64,000 bases of DNA from Noviluteimonas caseinilytica (GCF_018406605.1 NZ_AP024545.1:2418001-2482000); one strand, 5' to 3'; positions 1-8,059 are shown, counted from the first letter of the stretch. Translations and numbers: made by a program. The notes: generated by a model from the letters alone, not told the origin.

Positions 1-541
1 GGCTGACCTTGCCCAGGTAGTTGACGAAGTTGAACGTGGTGCCCGAGCCGTCGGCGCGGTGCAGGACGGTGATCTTCTTCGCCGGCAGCTGCAGGCCGCT
101 GTTGAGTTCGACGATGCGCGGGTCGTTCCACATCGTGACCTTGCCGAGGAAGATGTCGGCCAGCAGCGGGCCGTCGAGCTTCATCGCACCGGCCTGGATG
201 CCGGGGACGTTGACGACCGGCACGACGCCGCCGATCACCGACGGGAACTGCGCGAGGCCGAATTTGGCGAGCTCTTCCGGCTTCATCGGCGCGTCGGACG
301 AACCGAAATCAACGGTGCCGGCCTTGATCTGCGCGATGCCGCCGCCGGAGCCGATGGACTGGTAGTTCACCTTCTTGCTGGTGGCCGCGGCGTAGTCGGA
401 GGACCACTTCGACATGATCGGGTAGACGAACGAAGCGCCCGCGCCGGTGACGTCGGCGGCACTGGCGGCAGACGCGAACCCACCGGCCAGGACGAGCGCC
501 AGGGTGAGCGTGGTGGTGCGAAGCGACTGGAACTTGGACAC
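1..541 (-). CDS. pstS: Phosphate ABC transporter substrate-binding protein PstS (3' end outside window)
   Basis: This is the periplasmic phosphate-binding component of the high-affinity PstSCAB transporter. The translation begins MSKFQSLRTTTLTLALVLAG, a typical Sec signal peptide ending near ASAA. It continues DVTGAGASFVYPIMSKW and then QSIGSGGGIAQI and DFGSSDAPM, the phosphate-binding motifs of PstS. The start is GTG at 541, placed by a GAGGAG box eight bases upstream; an ATG further upstream lies in another frame. About 180 residues are in the window, roughly half of a usual PstS. The gene sits 755 bases from a phosphate-selective porin on the same strand and has a Pho box upstream, so induction by PhoB under phosphate limitation is expected. 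Confidence 0.95.
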   Translation of the reverse strand, partial: MSKFQSLRTTTLTLALVLAGGFASAASAADVTGAGASFVYPIMSKWSSDYAAATSKKVNYQSIGSGGGIAQIKAGTVDFGSSDAPMKPEELAKFGLAQFPSVIGGVVPVVNVPGIQAGAMKLDGPLLADIFLGKVTMWNDPRIVELNSGLQLPAKKITVLHRADGSGTTFNFVNYLGKVS

Positions 542-585
542 GGGCGCAACTCCTCGAGTGGATGCGCGCATTCCATAACCATCCG

Positions 586-625
586 ATGACAGTGCGATGT
601 TGGCGATATGACAGGCGCGTGACAT
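586..625 (-). promoter_or_regulatory. Pho box upstream of pstS
   Basis: Read on the minus strand, two heptamers ATGTCAC and CTGTCAT are separated by GCGC, giving the 11-base period of the PhoB consensus. A third CTGTCAT lies 22 bases further toward the gene (586-592), in phase with the others. The site ends about 45 bases from the pstS GTG. The match to the known Pho box is seen directly; PhoB binding is inferred. Confidence 0.8.
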
Positions 626-666
626 CCGGCGGGCGGGTCAGGCTTCTTGTGCGGATTCAGGTTTGC

Positions 667-771
667 GTCGTCCCCGCGGAAGCGGGGACACCCATTGGGG
701 GCGCTCCGCCACGCCCCGTCGCACAGTCTTTTCTGCCGCAAGAGCAACGCGGCAGAAAAGACTGTGCGACG
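667..771. repeat. REP-like intergenic palindrome block
   Basis: Two hairpins lie close together. The first, 670-689, has arms GTCCCCGC and GCGGGGAC around GGAA, the core of the GTC-CCCGC-GAA-GCGGGG intergenic repeat common in proteobacteria. The second is a perfect inverted repeat with 23-base arms (717-739 and 749-771) around a nine-base loop; the arms contain GCACAGTCTTTTCTGCCGC. Neither is followed by a T-tract in a position typical for a terminator. A dispersed REP or RAYT-type element is the likely explanation. Confidence 0.65.
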
Positions 772-1248
772 TGACGCGTCGGATCTCGTCGCCGTTTTGT
801 TCGCGCTAACACGCTTGCGTAGACCCGCGCACCGAATCGGAGGGTCGCTGGCGAACACATCTTCTCCGGATGGACGGCGCGCCGCCCACCTCGAGCCCTC
901 GCATCTGAAATGCCTCACTGCTCTCTGGCAGGCGGGGCGCCTGTCCAAGTCTGTGCCTTCCACACATTAGGAAGGAAAGCGGTCGCGCCGTGCTCTTGAT
1001 TGTCGCGAAAGAATTGATTGGGTTGTGCGTGCGTTACCACGCACGCCAGCGACCCTTGGAAAAGGTCGGCCCCTTGATCGAAAAGGCTCGAATGGTGATG
1101 CCCCAGCCCGTGGTGGGGTGAGAATTTTCGCCGCCACGTCGGCGAGAAATTCTTACCACGCCGCGGGTTCGGGCGACGCGGTCTTCACCCCAGGCGGGCT
1201 TCTGCAGCGCACCCAAAACCCCTGCTTTCCCACGAGCGCAAAACAAAA

Positions 1249-1274
1249 AAAAGCGCGGCCGAAGCCGCGCTTTT
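1249..1274 (-). terminator. Rho-independent terminator of the porin gene
   Basis: An 11-base stem AAAAGCGCGGC/GCCGCGCTTTT with a four-base loop (TTCG on the minus strand) is followed on the minus strand by a run of T. It lies 22 bases past the porin stop codon. Confidence 0.85.
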
Positions 1275-1296
1275 CCCGACCCTATGGGGGAGTCGA

Positions 1297-2574
1297 TTAC
1301 CAGTAGAACTGCACGCGCGCTTCCACGATGCTCGGGTTGTCGTCCACGAACGCGTTGAACGTGCGGTTGTTGTTGATCGGATCGGCGGCCTGCGTAGCGC
1401 TGGTGCGGCCGATGAAGCGCGTGCTGCTGACGTCGACGTAGTTCAGCATGAACTTGAAGTTCGAACGCCAGTACCAGTTCACGCCGACCGTCCAGGTATC
1501 CATCTCGCCGCCGAGCGCACCGATCACCGTCGGGTTCGCCGTCGGCGTCGCGCCCGGGATCACCGAGCCATCGTTCAGGTCGATCGTGTCGTAGCGCAGC
1601 GCCAGCTGGAACATGCCGCTGCCCGGGTTGTTCGGCAGCGGCGTGGACGGCGTGCCCGACTTGTAGCCCCAGGTTTCGCCCGTGATGTTCCAGACGCCGG
1701 AGATGTAGCCGCTGGACGCCTTGAAGTCACCCGCGACGCCGCTGTAGCGGTCCGTCGTGCTGGTCATGTACTCGCCCTGCAGCTTGAACGGGCCATGCAC
1801 CCAGAACGATTCCAGGCCCGTCGTCGCGATGCGGTCCGTGTTGCGCAGCGCGCCGGTATCGACGATGCGCTGGCCGGCCAGGTCGGCGTCCGGACGCGCG
1901 CGCCACTGCACCGTGTCGGTAAAGGTGTCGTAGTTGTTGTACGACAGGCCCACGTGGAAGATCGAGCCCGTCGCGTTGATGGGCGCCCAGTAGGCGCGCA
2001 CGCCCCAGCCCGGACCGTGCGGCGTCGGCGCCGGATGCTCGGTGAGTTCCTTGGTGAAGACGCTGCCGGCGATCGCCCAGTTGTTGTCGCCGTACTGGTA
2101 CATCGCACCGAGGCGGCGCGCGATGCCGAAGGTGTTGGTGGTGACGGCCTTGGAGATGAAGTCGTTGTTCTTCGTCGACGACAGCTCTTCGAGCGAGTTG
2201 AGCTGCTTGTACTGGCCGACCTGGAAGAAGTGGTTGGCGTTGCCGCGGATCTTGTACTTGGCGTTGACGTCGAGCCACTTGTCGGCCTTCGCGTCGTAAC
2301 CGAGCACCCACTCGAGGTTGCCCGGGCCCTTGCCCTTGAGCACGAGTTCGGCGCGGCGCATTTCGAAGTCGGCGTCCTTGCCGTCCGGCGCATCGCCGTT
2401 GAGGTTGGCGAAGTCGTTGTTGAACCAGTTGCCGTCGGCCTGGACCAGGCCTTCGAAGGTGACTTCGGAATCGGCGATGACGTCGAGCGCGACCTGCGCG
2501 TGCGCGGCGGGCGCGGCGAACATGCCAAGCGCGCCGAGGACGGCGAGGGTCAGGGTGCTGCGGGTGAGGTTCAT
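1297..2574 (-). CDS. Phosphate-selective porin, OprP/OprO family
   Basis: An outer-membrane beta-barrel of 425 residues, probably a channel for phosphate or polyphosphate. The N-terminus has a classic signal peptide ending AAPAAHAQ. The mature part alternates short amphipathic strands with D/N/G turns, and the chain ends in VQFYW, the terminal aromatic signature recognised by the BAM complex. The strand pattern and motifs near the N-terminus (FEMRRAELVLKGK) fit OprO/OprP porins. Its place next to pstS and the TGTCAC motifs upstream support a phosphate role. A general porin of the same fold is the alternative. Confidence 0.85.
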   Translation of the reverse strand: MNLTRSTLTLAVLGALGMFAAPAAHAQVALDVIADSEVTFEGLVQADGNWFNNDFANLNGDAPDGKDADFEMRRAELVLKGKGPGNLEWVLGYDAKADKWLDVNAKYKIRGNANHFFQVGQYKQLNSLEELSSTKNNDFISKAVTTNTFGIARRLGAMYQYGDNNWAIAGSVFTKELTEHPAPTPHGPGWGVRAYWAPINATGSIFHVGLSYNNYDTFTDTVQWRARPDADLAGQRIVDTGALRNTDRIATTGLESFWVHGPFKLQGEYMTSTTDRYSGVAGDFKASSGYISGVWNITGETWGYKSGTPSTPLPNNPGSGMFQLALRYDTIDLNDGSVIPGATPTANPTVIGALGGEMDTWTVGVNWYWRSNFKFMLNYVDVSSTRFIGRTSATQAADPINNNRTFNAFVDDNPSIVEARVQFYW

Positions 2575-2634
2575 GGCGAGCCCTTCGGGCGGGGTGGTGA
2601 GGAATGCCGCGCAGCCTAGGGCGTGAATCTTTCG

Positions 2635-3354
2635 TTATTGTGACAAGTTGCGGGCGCGTGACACTTTCGGTGCGATTGCTTGCGGCGGTGGGGTCTTGTC
2701 GGGGAAGCGGCAAAGGTCCGCGATCGGGCAGCCCGGGCAGTTGGGTTTGCGCGCGAGGCACGTGTAGCGGCCGTGGAGGATCAGCCAGTGGTGCGCATCG
2801 TGCAGGAATTCGGCGGGGATCACGTGCACGAGGTTGTCCTCCACCGTGCGTACGTCCTTGCCCGGCGCCAGGCCCGTGCGGTTGGCGACGCGGAAGATGT
2901 GCGTGTCCACCGCCATCGTGGGTTCGCCGAAGGCGGTGTTGAGGACCACGTTCGCGGTCTTGCGGCCGACACCGGGGAGGGCTTCGAGCGCTTCGCGGGT
3001 GCGCGGCACTTGCCCGTCGTGCTCGTCCAGCAGCTGTTGCGACAGCGCCATGACATTGGCGGCCTTGGTGTTGAACAGGCCGATGGTGGCGATCGCCTTC
3101 TTCAGTTTCGCTTCGCCGAGGGCGACGATCGCGGCCGGCGTGTTGGCGACCGGGAAGAGTTTGCGCGTGGCCTTGTTGACGCCGACATCGGTGGCCTGCG
3201 CGGACAGCACCACGGCGACCAAGAGTTCGAACGGGCTCTTGAACTCGAGCTCGGTGGTGGGATGCGGGTTGAGTTCGCGCAGGCGCGTGAAGAGTTCGGT
3301 GATTTCGGCGCGGGTGAGCTTCGTGCGCTTCGTCCTGCGGGCGGGCTGCTTCAT
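2635..3354 (-). CDS. nth: Endonuclease III, DNA glycosylase/AP lyase
   Basis: Base-excision repair enzyme that removes oxidised pyrimidines and cuts the abasic site. The 239 residues contain the helix-hairpin-helix LPGVGRKTANVVLN (about 126-139) with catalytic Lys132, the catalytic Asp150 in AVDTHIFRV, and the C-terminal [4Fe-4S] loop with Cys199, 206, 209 and 215 in the family spacing C-X6-C-X2-C-X5-C. The N-terminus is Lys/Arg-rich and the C-terminal tail is slightly longer than in E. coli. The start codon overlaps the stop of the Cys-rich gene upstream, so translation is probably coupled. Confidence 0.96.
   Translation of the reverse strand: MKQPARRTKRTKLTRAEITELFTRLRELNPHPTTELEFKSPFELLVAVVLSAQATDVGVNKATRKLFPVANTPAAIVALGEAKLKKAIATIGLFNTKAANVMALSQQLLDEHDGQVPRTREALEALPGVGRKTANVVLNTAFGEPTMAVDTHIFRVANRTGLAPGKDVRTVEDNLVHVIPAEFLHDAHHWLILHGRYTCLARKPNCPGCPIADLCRFPDKTPPPQAIAPKVSRARNLSQ
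2640..2664 (-). promoter_or_regulatory. Possible PhoB half-sites upstream of the porin gene
   Basis: Two TGTCAC hexamers on the minus strand are 18 bases apart and overlap the 3' end of nth, about 70-90 bases from the porin ATG. The spacing is not the 11- or 22-base period of a canonical Pho box, so this is only a candidate. Confidence 0.3.
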
Positions 3355-3719
3355 TCGGGCTTGCGTTGTGCGGCGCGGGCTTTCGCGCGGGCGAGGGCGG
3401 CCGCGGCGGCGGGCGGGAGCGTCGGCTTCGCGACGTCCGGCGTGGCGACCGGGGTGCGGCGCGCATCGCGTTCGGCGCGGCGGCGTTCGAGGCGGGCGTT
3501 GCGGGCGCGGAAGCGTTCGCGGGCGTCGAGGGCGGCGCGGCGTGCGTCGCGTGCGTTCGCGAGCAGCGCGCTACAGGCGGGCCTGCAGGCGTCGCATTCG
3601 ATCGCGCCGAGCAAGCCTGCGTCGAGCGCGCGATCCACATCGTCGACGCGCAGGGCATCGACGATGCGATGCGCGGCCTCGCCGCGCGGATCAACGCAAC
3701 CGCACACCGTGCAGGGCAT
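3351..3719 (-). CDS. Small Cys-rich conserved protein of unknown function
   Basis: A 122-residue protein lying between a crotonase and nth. Its ATG overlaps the crotonase stop as TGATG and its stop overlaps the nth start, so the three genes look translationally coupled. Six cysteines form two clusters, CTVCGC (residues 3, 6, 8) and CDACRPAC (42, 45, 49). This could be a zinc or Fe-S site. The rest is Arg/Ala-rich and probably helical. An upstream ATG would add 100 Arg-rich residues antisense-like in character and is rejected. I do not recognise a named family. Confidence 0.75.
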   Translation of the reverse strand: MPCTVCGCVDPRGEAAHRIVDALRVDDVDRALDAGLLGAIECDACRPACSALLANARDARRAALDARERFRARNARLERRRAERDARRTPVATPDVAKPTLPPAAAAALARAKARAAQRKPE

Positions 3720-4516
3720 CAGCGGCCGTTGAACGCAGGCTTGCGGCGTTCGAGGAACGCGGTGGTGCCTTCGCGCATGTCGTCGGTCGCGAACATCAAA
3801 CCGAACTGCGCGCTCTCGTATTCCAGGCCTTCCTCGATGCCGCATTCGCCGCCGACGGCGATGCAGTCGAGGATGCCGCGCATCGCGAGCGGGGCTGCGT
3901 TCGCGAGTTGCTCCGCGAAGGCCATGACGTGCGATTCCAGCTCCGCCGCCGGCACCACGCGATTGACGATGCCGAGGTGCAACGCGCGCGCCGCGTCGAT
4001 CGGCGCGCCGGCCAGGCACAGTTCCAGCGTGGCGGCGCGACCGGCCAGGCGCAGCAGGCGCTGCGTGCCGCCGAAGCCGGGGATGAGGCCGAGGTTGATC
4101 TCGGGCTGGCCGACCTTCGCGGTGTCGGACGCGATGCGCAGGTGGCAGCTCATCGCCAGTTCCAGGCCGCCGCCGAGCGCGAAGCCGTTGACCATCGCGA
4201 TCACGGGCTTCGGCATGCGTTCGATGCGCCGCATCATGCGTTGGCCGCGCAGCGAGAAGTCGCGCCCTTCGACCGGCGTGAGGGCGTGCATTTCGGCGAT
4301 GTCGGCGCCCGCGACGAAGGCCTTCGGCCCGCTGCCCGTGAGGATCACGACGCGCACGGCCGGGTCCGCGGCGGCCGCATCGAAGGCGCGATGCAGGGCG
4401 TCCAGGGTGGCGAGGTTCAGCGCGTTGAGCTTGTCGGGGCGGTGGACCGTGAGGATTCTTATCGCGCCGTGGTCGGTGGTGAGCAGGACGGCGTCGTTCT
4501 GGGCGGAGTCGGTCAT
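3719..4516 (-). CDS. Enoyl-CoA hydratase (crotonase family)
   Basis: Hydrates trans-2-enoyl-CoA to 3-hydroxyacyl-CoA, as in beta-oxidation or related acyl-CoA degradation. The chosen start gives MTDSAQNDAVLLTTDHGAIR (265 residues); an ATG 60 bases upstream would add an unlikely tail. Both crotonase signatures are present: AGADIAEM for the CoA-binding oxyanion region, NGFALGGGLELAM with the first catalytic Glu, and GQPEINLGLIPGFGGTQRL with the second. Retention of both Glu residues favours true hydratase activity. It heads the short run with the Cys-rich protein and nth. Confidence 0.9.
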   Translation of the reverse strand: MTDSAQNDAVLLTTDHGAIRILTVHRPDKLNALNLATLDALHRAFDAAAADPAVRVVILTGSGPKAFVAGADIAEMHALTPVEGRDFSLRGQRMMRRIERMPKPVIAMVNGFALGGGLELAMSCHLRIASDTAKVGQPEINLGLIPGFGGTQRLLRLAGRAATLELCLAGAPIDAARALHLGIVNRVVPAAELESHVMAFAEQLANAAPLAMRGILDCIAVGGECGIEEGLEYESAQFGLMFATDDMREGTTAFLERRKPAFNGR

Positions 4517-4780
4517 TCGGAAAGCTCGCTGGGGCGTGTTCGAAGGGGGGCGGGTCGCGCGCACCGCCGCTTTCACGGGGAAAAACGCGGCGAACCGGGG
4601 CGCGGAACTAAACCTGCGGGGTCCGGTCAGAGGGCCCGGTCGTCAGTGGCGATTCAGCGCGGCGGCCGCTATCCTAGCGCGCCCTTCCGGGACCAACGGA
4701 CGGGCAATCCCCGGGGTGGCCTGCATGCGCAATACATCGCGCCGGATCGCTTCGATTCCTACCCAGAGAGGTTGTACCGA

Positions 4781-5479
4781 ATGAAGTTGCGCCTGCTTGC
4801 CGCCAGTGTCGCGGCCCTCACCCTTGTGTCCGGCCTCGCGCTGGCGCAGGACACCACGACCGAAAAGGGCAAGCTCAGTTATTACTTCGGCTACCAGTTC
4901 GGTCGCGACCTCGCCGAGAGTGGCGAACAGGTCGACGTCAACACGCTGGTCAAGGCCGTCCAGGACGGCTACGGCAAGAAGCAGCCTGCGCTGGCCGAAA
5001 AGGACCTGCGCCCGGCGGTCGAAGCCTTCCAGAAGCGCCAGCAGGCGAAGGCCGCTGCCGCCAAGGCCGCGTTCGACAAGGATGCCGCCGCCAACAAGAC
5101 CAAGAGCGACCAGTACCTGGCCGCCAACAAGGCCAAGGCCGGCGTGAAGACGCTCGCCGGCGCCAGTGGCGTGCAGTACCGCGTGATGGAGCCGGGCACC
5201 GGCGCCAAGCCCACGGCCAACAGCACGCTCGCGCTGGAAGTCGGTGGTCCGTACCTGTTCGGCCAGAAGGCCGCGGACGACAAGATCCAGAACATCCCGA
5301 GCATCAAGCTGAGCGAAGTGCAGATGCCGGCGATGCGCGAAGCCCTGGCGCAGATGCCGGCGGGTTCGAAGTGGGAGATCGTCGTTCCGCCGGCCAGCGC
5401 CTTCGGCGCCGACCCGCGCACCGGCTTCCCGCCGAACGTCGCGGTCGCCTTCGAAGTGAAGCTGGTCAGCGTCAAGTAA
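4781..5479 (+). CDS. FKBP-like periplasmic protein, probably degenerate peptidyl-prolyl isomerase
   Basis: 232 residues with a signal peptide (MKLRLLAASVAALTLVSGLA...LAQ). An N-terminal helical region resembles the dimerisation domain of Mip/FkpA (KLSYYFGYQFGRDLAESGE), followed by a Lys/Ala-rich helix. The C-terminal part has the FKBP framework ASGVQYRVMEPGTGAKP and ends FPPNVAVAFEVKLVSVK. The central FKBP residues are unusual: the expected FD-S and V-GW active-site segments are not present. It may act as a chaperone without isomerase activity. The start follows the box AGAGAGG; a longer frame upstream is an artefact of GC-rich DNA. Confidence 0.8.
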   Translation: MKLRLLAASVAALTLVSGLALAQDTTTEKGKLSYYFGYQFGRDLAESGEQVDVNTLVKAVQDGYGKKQPALAEKDLRPAVEAFQKRQQAKAAAAKAAFDKDAAANKTKSDQYLAANKAKAGVKTLAGASGVQYRVMEPGTGAKPTANSTLALEVGGPYLFGQKAADDKIQNIPSIKLSEVQMPAMREALAQMPAGSKWEIVVPPASAFGADPRTGFPPNVAVAFEVKLVSVK

Positions 5480-5502
5480 CACCTCGCAGTCGCAAGACGA
5501 CG

Positions 5503-5532
5503 AACGCCGGCCCCGCGCCGGCGTTTGTTTTT
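5503..5532 (+). terminator. Rho-independent terminator after the FKBP-like gene
   Basis: Stem AACGCCGGC/GCCGGCGTT with a five-base loop, followed by TGTTTTT. Confidence 0.85.
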
Positions 5533-5551
5533 CTGATGAGAGTTCTCCATC

Positions 5552-5743
5552 GTGCATTCCATGACTTTCCGCGCCGTCCTCAGTCCTTGCGTCGGCATCT
5601 GCAGCCTCGACGACCTGGGGCTGTGCACGGGGTGCCGTCGCACCACGGCGGAGATCGCACGCTGGGGCCAGATGAACGATGACGAGCGCCTGCGCCTGAT
5701 GGAAATCGTCCTGCCGCAGCGCGCGCCCTTCGACGCGCAATGA
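5552..5743 (+). CDS. DUF1289 small Cys4 protein
   Basis: A 63-residue protein with Cys13, Cys17, Cys25 and Cys28 in SPCVGICSLDDLGLCTGCRR, the hallmark of DUF1289, thought to bind an Fe-S cluster or metal. A GTG at 5552 is used here because GAGAG lies nine bases upstream; the ATG at 5561 is possible. Its stop overlaps the start of the Nudix gene (ATGA), so the two are co-translated. The cellular role of the family is not known. Confidence 0.85.
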   Translation: MHSMTFRAVLSPCVGICSLDDLGLCTGCRRTTAEIARWGQMNDDERLRLMEIVLPQRAPFDAQ

Positions 5744-6387
5744 CGCTGGACCTGGCGCACCTGCGCGCGGTGCTGCATCCGACCGACGCGCCTCCCGCCG
5801 GTCCCGGCTGGAACCACGCCGAACTCGACGGCCTGTTGCCCGATCCTCCGTTGCGCGAAGCCGCGGTCCTCGTGGGCCTCGTGCCGCGCATCGAGGGGTG
5901 GCAGGTGTTGCTCACGCGTCGCACCGATGCGCTGCGGCACCACGCGGGGCAGGTGAGTTTCCCCGGCGGTCGCATCGAAGCCGTGGACGCCGATGCCATC
6001 GCCGCCGCGCTGCGCGAGAGCCGCGAAGAAATCGGCTTGCTGCCGTCGCAGGCCGCGCCCGTGGGCTTCCTCGATCCGCTGTGCACGATCACGGGCTTCC
6101 GCGTGTCGCCGCTGGTCGCGATGGTCGATGCGGAGTTCGTCGCGCGCCCGGATCCGGGCGAAGTCGCCGAGGTCTTCGAGGTCCCGCTGGACTACATCCT
6201 CGACCCGGCCAACCTGGCCGAGCTCGAAATCACGACGGTCGGCGGTCGCCCCCTCCCGGGCGGACGGCCGCGCCGCGTGCTGGAATTCGTGGATAGAGGT
6301 AACCCGCGGAACCGGATCTGGGGCGCCACCGCCTCGATCCTGTTCAACCTGCGGGAACGCATCGCAAGCGCGACGACCGCGGGCTGA
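5740..6387 (+). CDS. Nudix hydrolase, CoA pyrophosphatase type
   Basis: A 215-residue enzyme predicted to cleave CoA or acyl-CoA into phosphopantetheine and 3',5'-ADP. The family signature LLTRRTDALRHHAGQVSFPGGR is present. It runs into the Nudix box, whose Gly, Glu and the REsREEIGL metal-binding core occupy roughly residues 76-98. The length matches the UPF0035/NudL family. It is coupled to the DUF1289 gene and followed 22 bases later by the sulfurtransferase gene, probably one transcript. Confidence 0.92.
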   Translation: MTLDLAHLRAVLHPTDAPPAGPGWNHAELDGLLPDPPLREAAVLVGLVPRIEGWQVLLTRRTDALRHHAGQVSFPGGRIEAVDADAIAAALRESREEIGLLPSQAAPVGFLDPLCTITGFRVSPLVAMVDAEFVARPDPGEVAEVFEVPLDYILDPANLAELEITTVGGRPLPGGRPRRVLEFVDRGNPRNRIWGATASILFNLRERIASATTAG

Positions 6388-6409
6388 GCCCGCACACCAG
6401 GAGCGTCAC

Positions 6410-7258
6410 ATGGCCGGATGGACCACCCTCGTGCAGGCCGAAACGCTGGCCGTCGCGCTCAATCGGCCAGACCTGGCGATCGTCGATTGCCGGTTCTCGC
6501 TGATGAATCCCCTCGCGGGCGAAAGCGCCTACCTCGACGGCCACATCCCGGGCGCGGTGTACGCGCACTTGGAGCGCGACCTGTCCGACATGACGCCCGG
6601 TGGCGAAGGCCGCCATCCGTGGCCGAAGGCGGAAACCTTCACCGCGAAGCTCGGCGCGTGGGGCATCCGGCCGGAACACCAGATCGTCGCGTACGACGAT
6701 GGCGAAGGTGCGCACGCGGCGCGCTTCTGGTTCCTGATGCGCATGCTCGGCCACGAGAAAGTGGCCGTGCTCGATGCAGGCTGGAAGCATTGGACGTCGG
6801 TGGGCCTGCCCGTGGATTCGCAGGTGCCCAAGCCGGTGACCGGGCGCTATCCCGGCACGTTCGATACGTCGCGCTTGCTCGACAGCGCGCAGGTGCAGGC
6901 GCGCCTCGCGCAAGGCGAGATGCTGATCGATGCGCGCGCGGCGGACCGCTTCCGCGGCGAGAACGAAATGATCGATCGCATCGCCGGCCACGTGCCGGGC
7001 GCGGTCAATCGTCCGTATCCGGACAACCTGCTCCACGATCACTTCAAGACGCCGATGCAGCTCGCCGACGAATTCCGCGCGTTGCTCGGGCACACATCGC
7101 CGGAGCAGGTGATGGTGATGTGCGGCTCGGGCGTCACGGCGTGCCACCACCTGCTGGCGATGGAGCGCGCGGGGCTGCGCGGTGCGCGCCTGTATACCGG
7201 ATCGTGGAGCGGCTGGATCACCGATCCGGCGCGGCCCATCGCAACCGGCGAGGCCTGA
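6410..7258 (+). CDS. sseA: Thiosulfate/3-mercaptopyruvate sulfurtransferase (two rhodanese domains)
   Basis: 282 residues in two rhodanese domains. The N-terminal domain is structural (IVDCRFSLMNP, GHIPGAVYAHLERDLS). The C-terminal domain carries the active-site loop CGSGVTACH with the persulfide-forming Cys near residue 238. CGSGVT is the loop typical of 3-mercaptopyruvate sulfurtransferases. The ATG at 6410 follows AGGAG; longer frames through the Nudix gene are shadows. The stop abuts the stop of the convergent isomerase gene with no spacer. Confidence 0.93.
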   Translation: MAGWTTLVQAETLAVALNRPDLAIVDCRFSLMNPLAGESAYLDGHIPGAVYAHLERDLSDMTPGGEGRHPWPKAETFTAKLGAWGIRPEHQIVAYDDGEGAHAARFWFLMRMLGHEKVAVLDAGWKHWTSVGLPVDSQVPKPVTGRYPGTFDTSRLLDSAQVQARLAQGEMLIDARAADRFRGENEMIDRIAGHVPGAVNRPYPDNLLHDHFKTPMQLADEFRALLGHTSPEQVMVMCGSGVTACHHLLAMERAGLRGARLYTGSWSGWITDPARPIATGEA

Positions 7259-8017
7259 TTACTTCCCGAGTCGTGCGATCAACGCACGCAACCCGGCCTG
7301 CGTGTCGGGCGCGCTCCATGCATCGATGAAGCGGGAAAGCCCGATGCGTTCCGGCTGCATCGCCGCGACGACATCCGCGCGCGCGATCGCACGCGTTTCC
7401 AGCACGGGCTGGCGCGGCAAGGCGAGCAGCGCTTCCAGCCACACGTGCGCGCGCTTGACGACTTCATCGACGCTGGCGAGTTCATCGACCAGGCCGATGT
7501 CGAACGCGCGCTGCGCGTCCACCATCTCGCCTCCGACCAGCAAACGCTCCGCGCGCTGCGGCCCGACCATGCGGCGCATCAAGTACTGGATGCCTTCCGG
7601 CGCGACGAGGCCCACCTGCGTTTCGTTGAGCCCGATGCGATACAGCCCGTCGGCCATGACGCGATAGTCGCAGCACAACGCGAGCACGCAGCCACCGGCG
7701 GGCGCATGGCCGGCGAGCGCGGCCACGACCGGCACCGGCGATTCGGCGAGCGCGCGCGCGGCACCGAAGAAGGCTTCCCACGCTTGCAGCAGTGCAGCGC
7801 GGTCATCGCCCAGGCTCAGCAGGTGCGGCACATCGAGGCCGGCGGAAAACACCTTGGGGCCGCCCGACAGCACGATGCCTGCAGCGCCACCGGCGATGGC
7901 CTCGGCGAGCGCGTTGCGCAGGTCCGTGCACAGCTGCGGGTTCAAGGCATTGACCGGCGGGCGCGCGAGTTTCAGTTCGACGATCGAGCCGTGCGTGGTG
8001 CGTTCGATGAGCGACAT
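7259..8017 (-). CDS. Delta3,delta2-enoyl-CoA isomerase-like crotonase
   Basis: 252 residues (MSLIERTTHGSIVELKLA...). It aligns with mitochondrial ECI1/DCI-type isomerases, which shift 3-enoyl-CoA to 2-trans-enoyl-CoA in unsaturated fatty acid oxidation. The oxyanion motif is FSAGLDVPHLL. The first hydratase Glu position reads APAGGCVLAL, with Val in place of Glu. The second Glu is kept in IGLNETQVGLVAP, the isomerase motif. One catalytic Glu fits isomerase rather than hydratase chemistry. It diverges from the copper chaperone gene with 42 bases between start codons. Confidence 0.85.
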   Translation of the reverse strand: MSLIERTTHGSIVELKLARPPVNALNPQLCTDLRNALAEAIAGGAAGIVLSGGPKVFSAGLDVPHLLSLGDDRAALLQAWEAFFGAARALAESPVPVVAALAGHAPAGGCVLALCCDYRVMADGLYRIGLNETQVGLVAPEGIQYLMRRMVGPQRAERLLVGGEMVDAQRAFDIGLVDELASVDEVVKRAHVWLEALLALPRQPVLETRAIARADVVAAMQPERIGLSRFIDAWSAPDTQAGLRALIARLGK

Positions 8018-8059
8018 GCGGGCATCCGGTGCGTGGGGTCGGCCGGTATCATAGGCCGC

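Larger units (their letters stand above)
542..1296. other. 755-base intergenic region without a convincing gene
   Basis: The region between pstS and the porin gene holds the Pho box, a repeat block with two hairpins (667-771) and a bidirectional terminator (1249-1274). There are also a small palindrome near 1028-1048 (GCGTGCG/CGCACGC) and an imperfect hairpin whose arms lie at about 1119-1133 and 1140-1156 (inner stem CGCCG/CGGCG with A/T-rich ends). Several short open frames cross it on both strands, but none has a ribosome binding site or a recognisable product. Confidence 0.7.

Noticed and set aside
562..970. Short open frames in the pstS-porin intergenic region
   Set aside because: They run through the palindromic repeats, lack ribosome binding sites and match no family.
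1025..1306. 93-residue plus-strand frame before the porin terminator
   Set aside because: It crosses a terminator and hairpins and ends in the porin gene's 3' end; no coding character.
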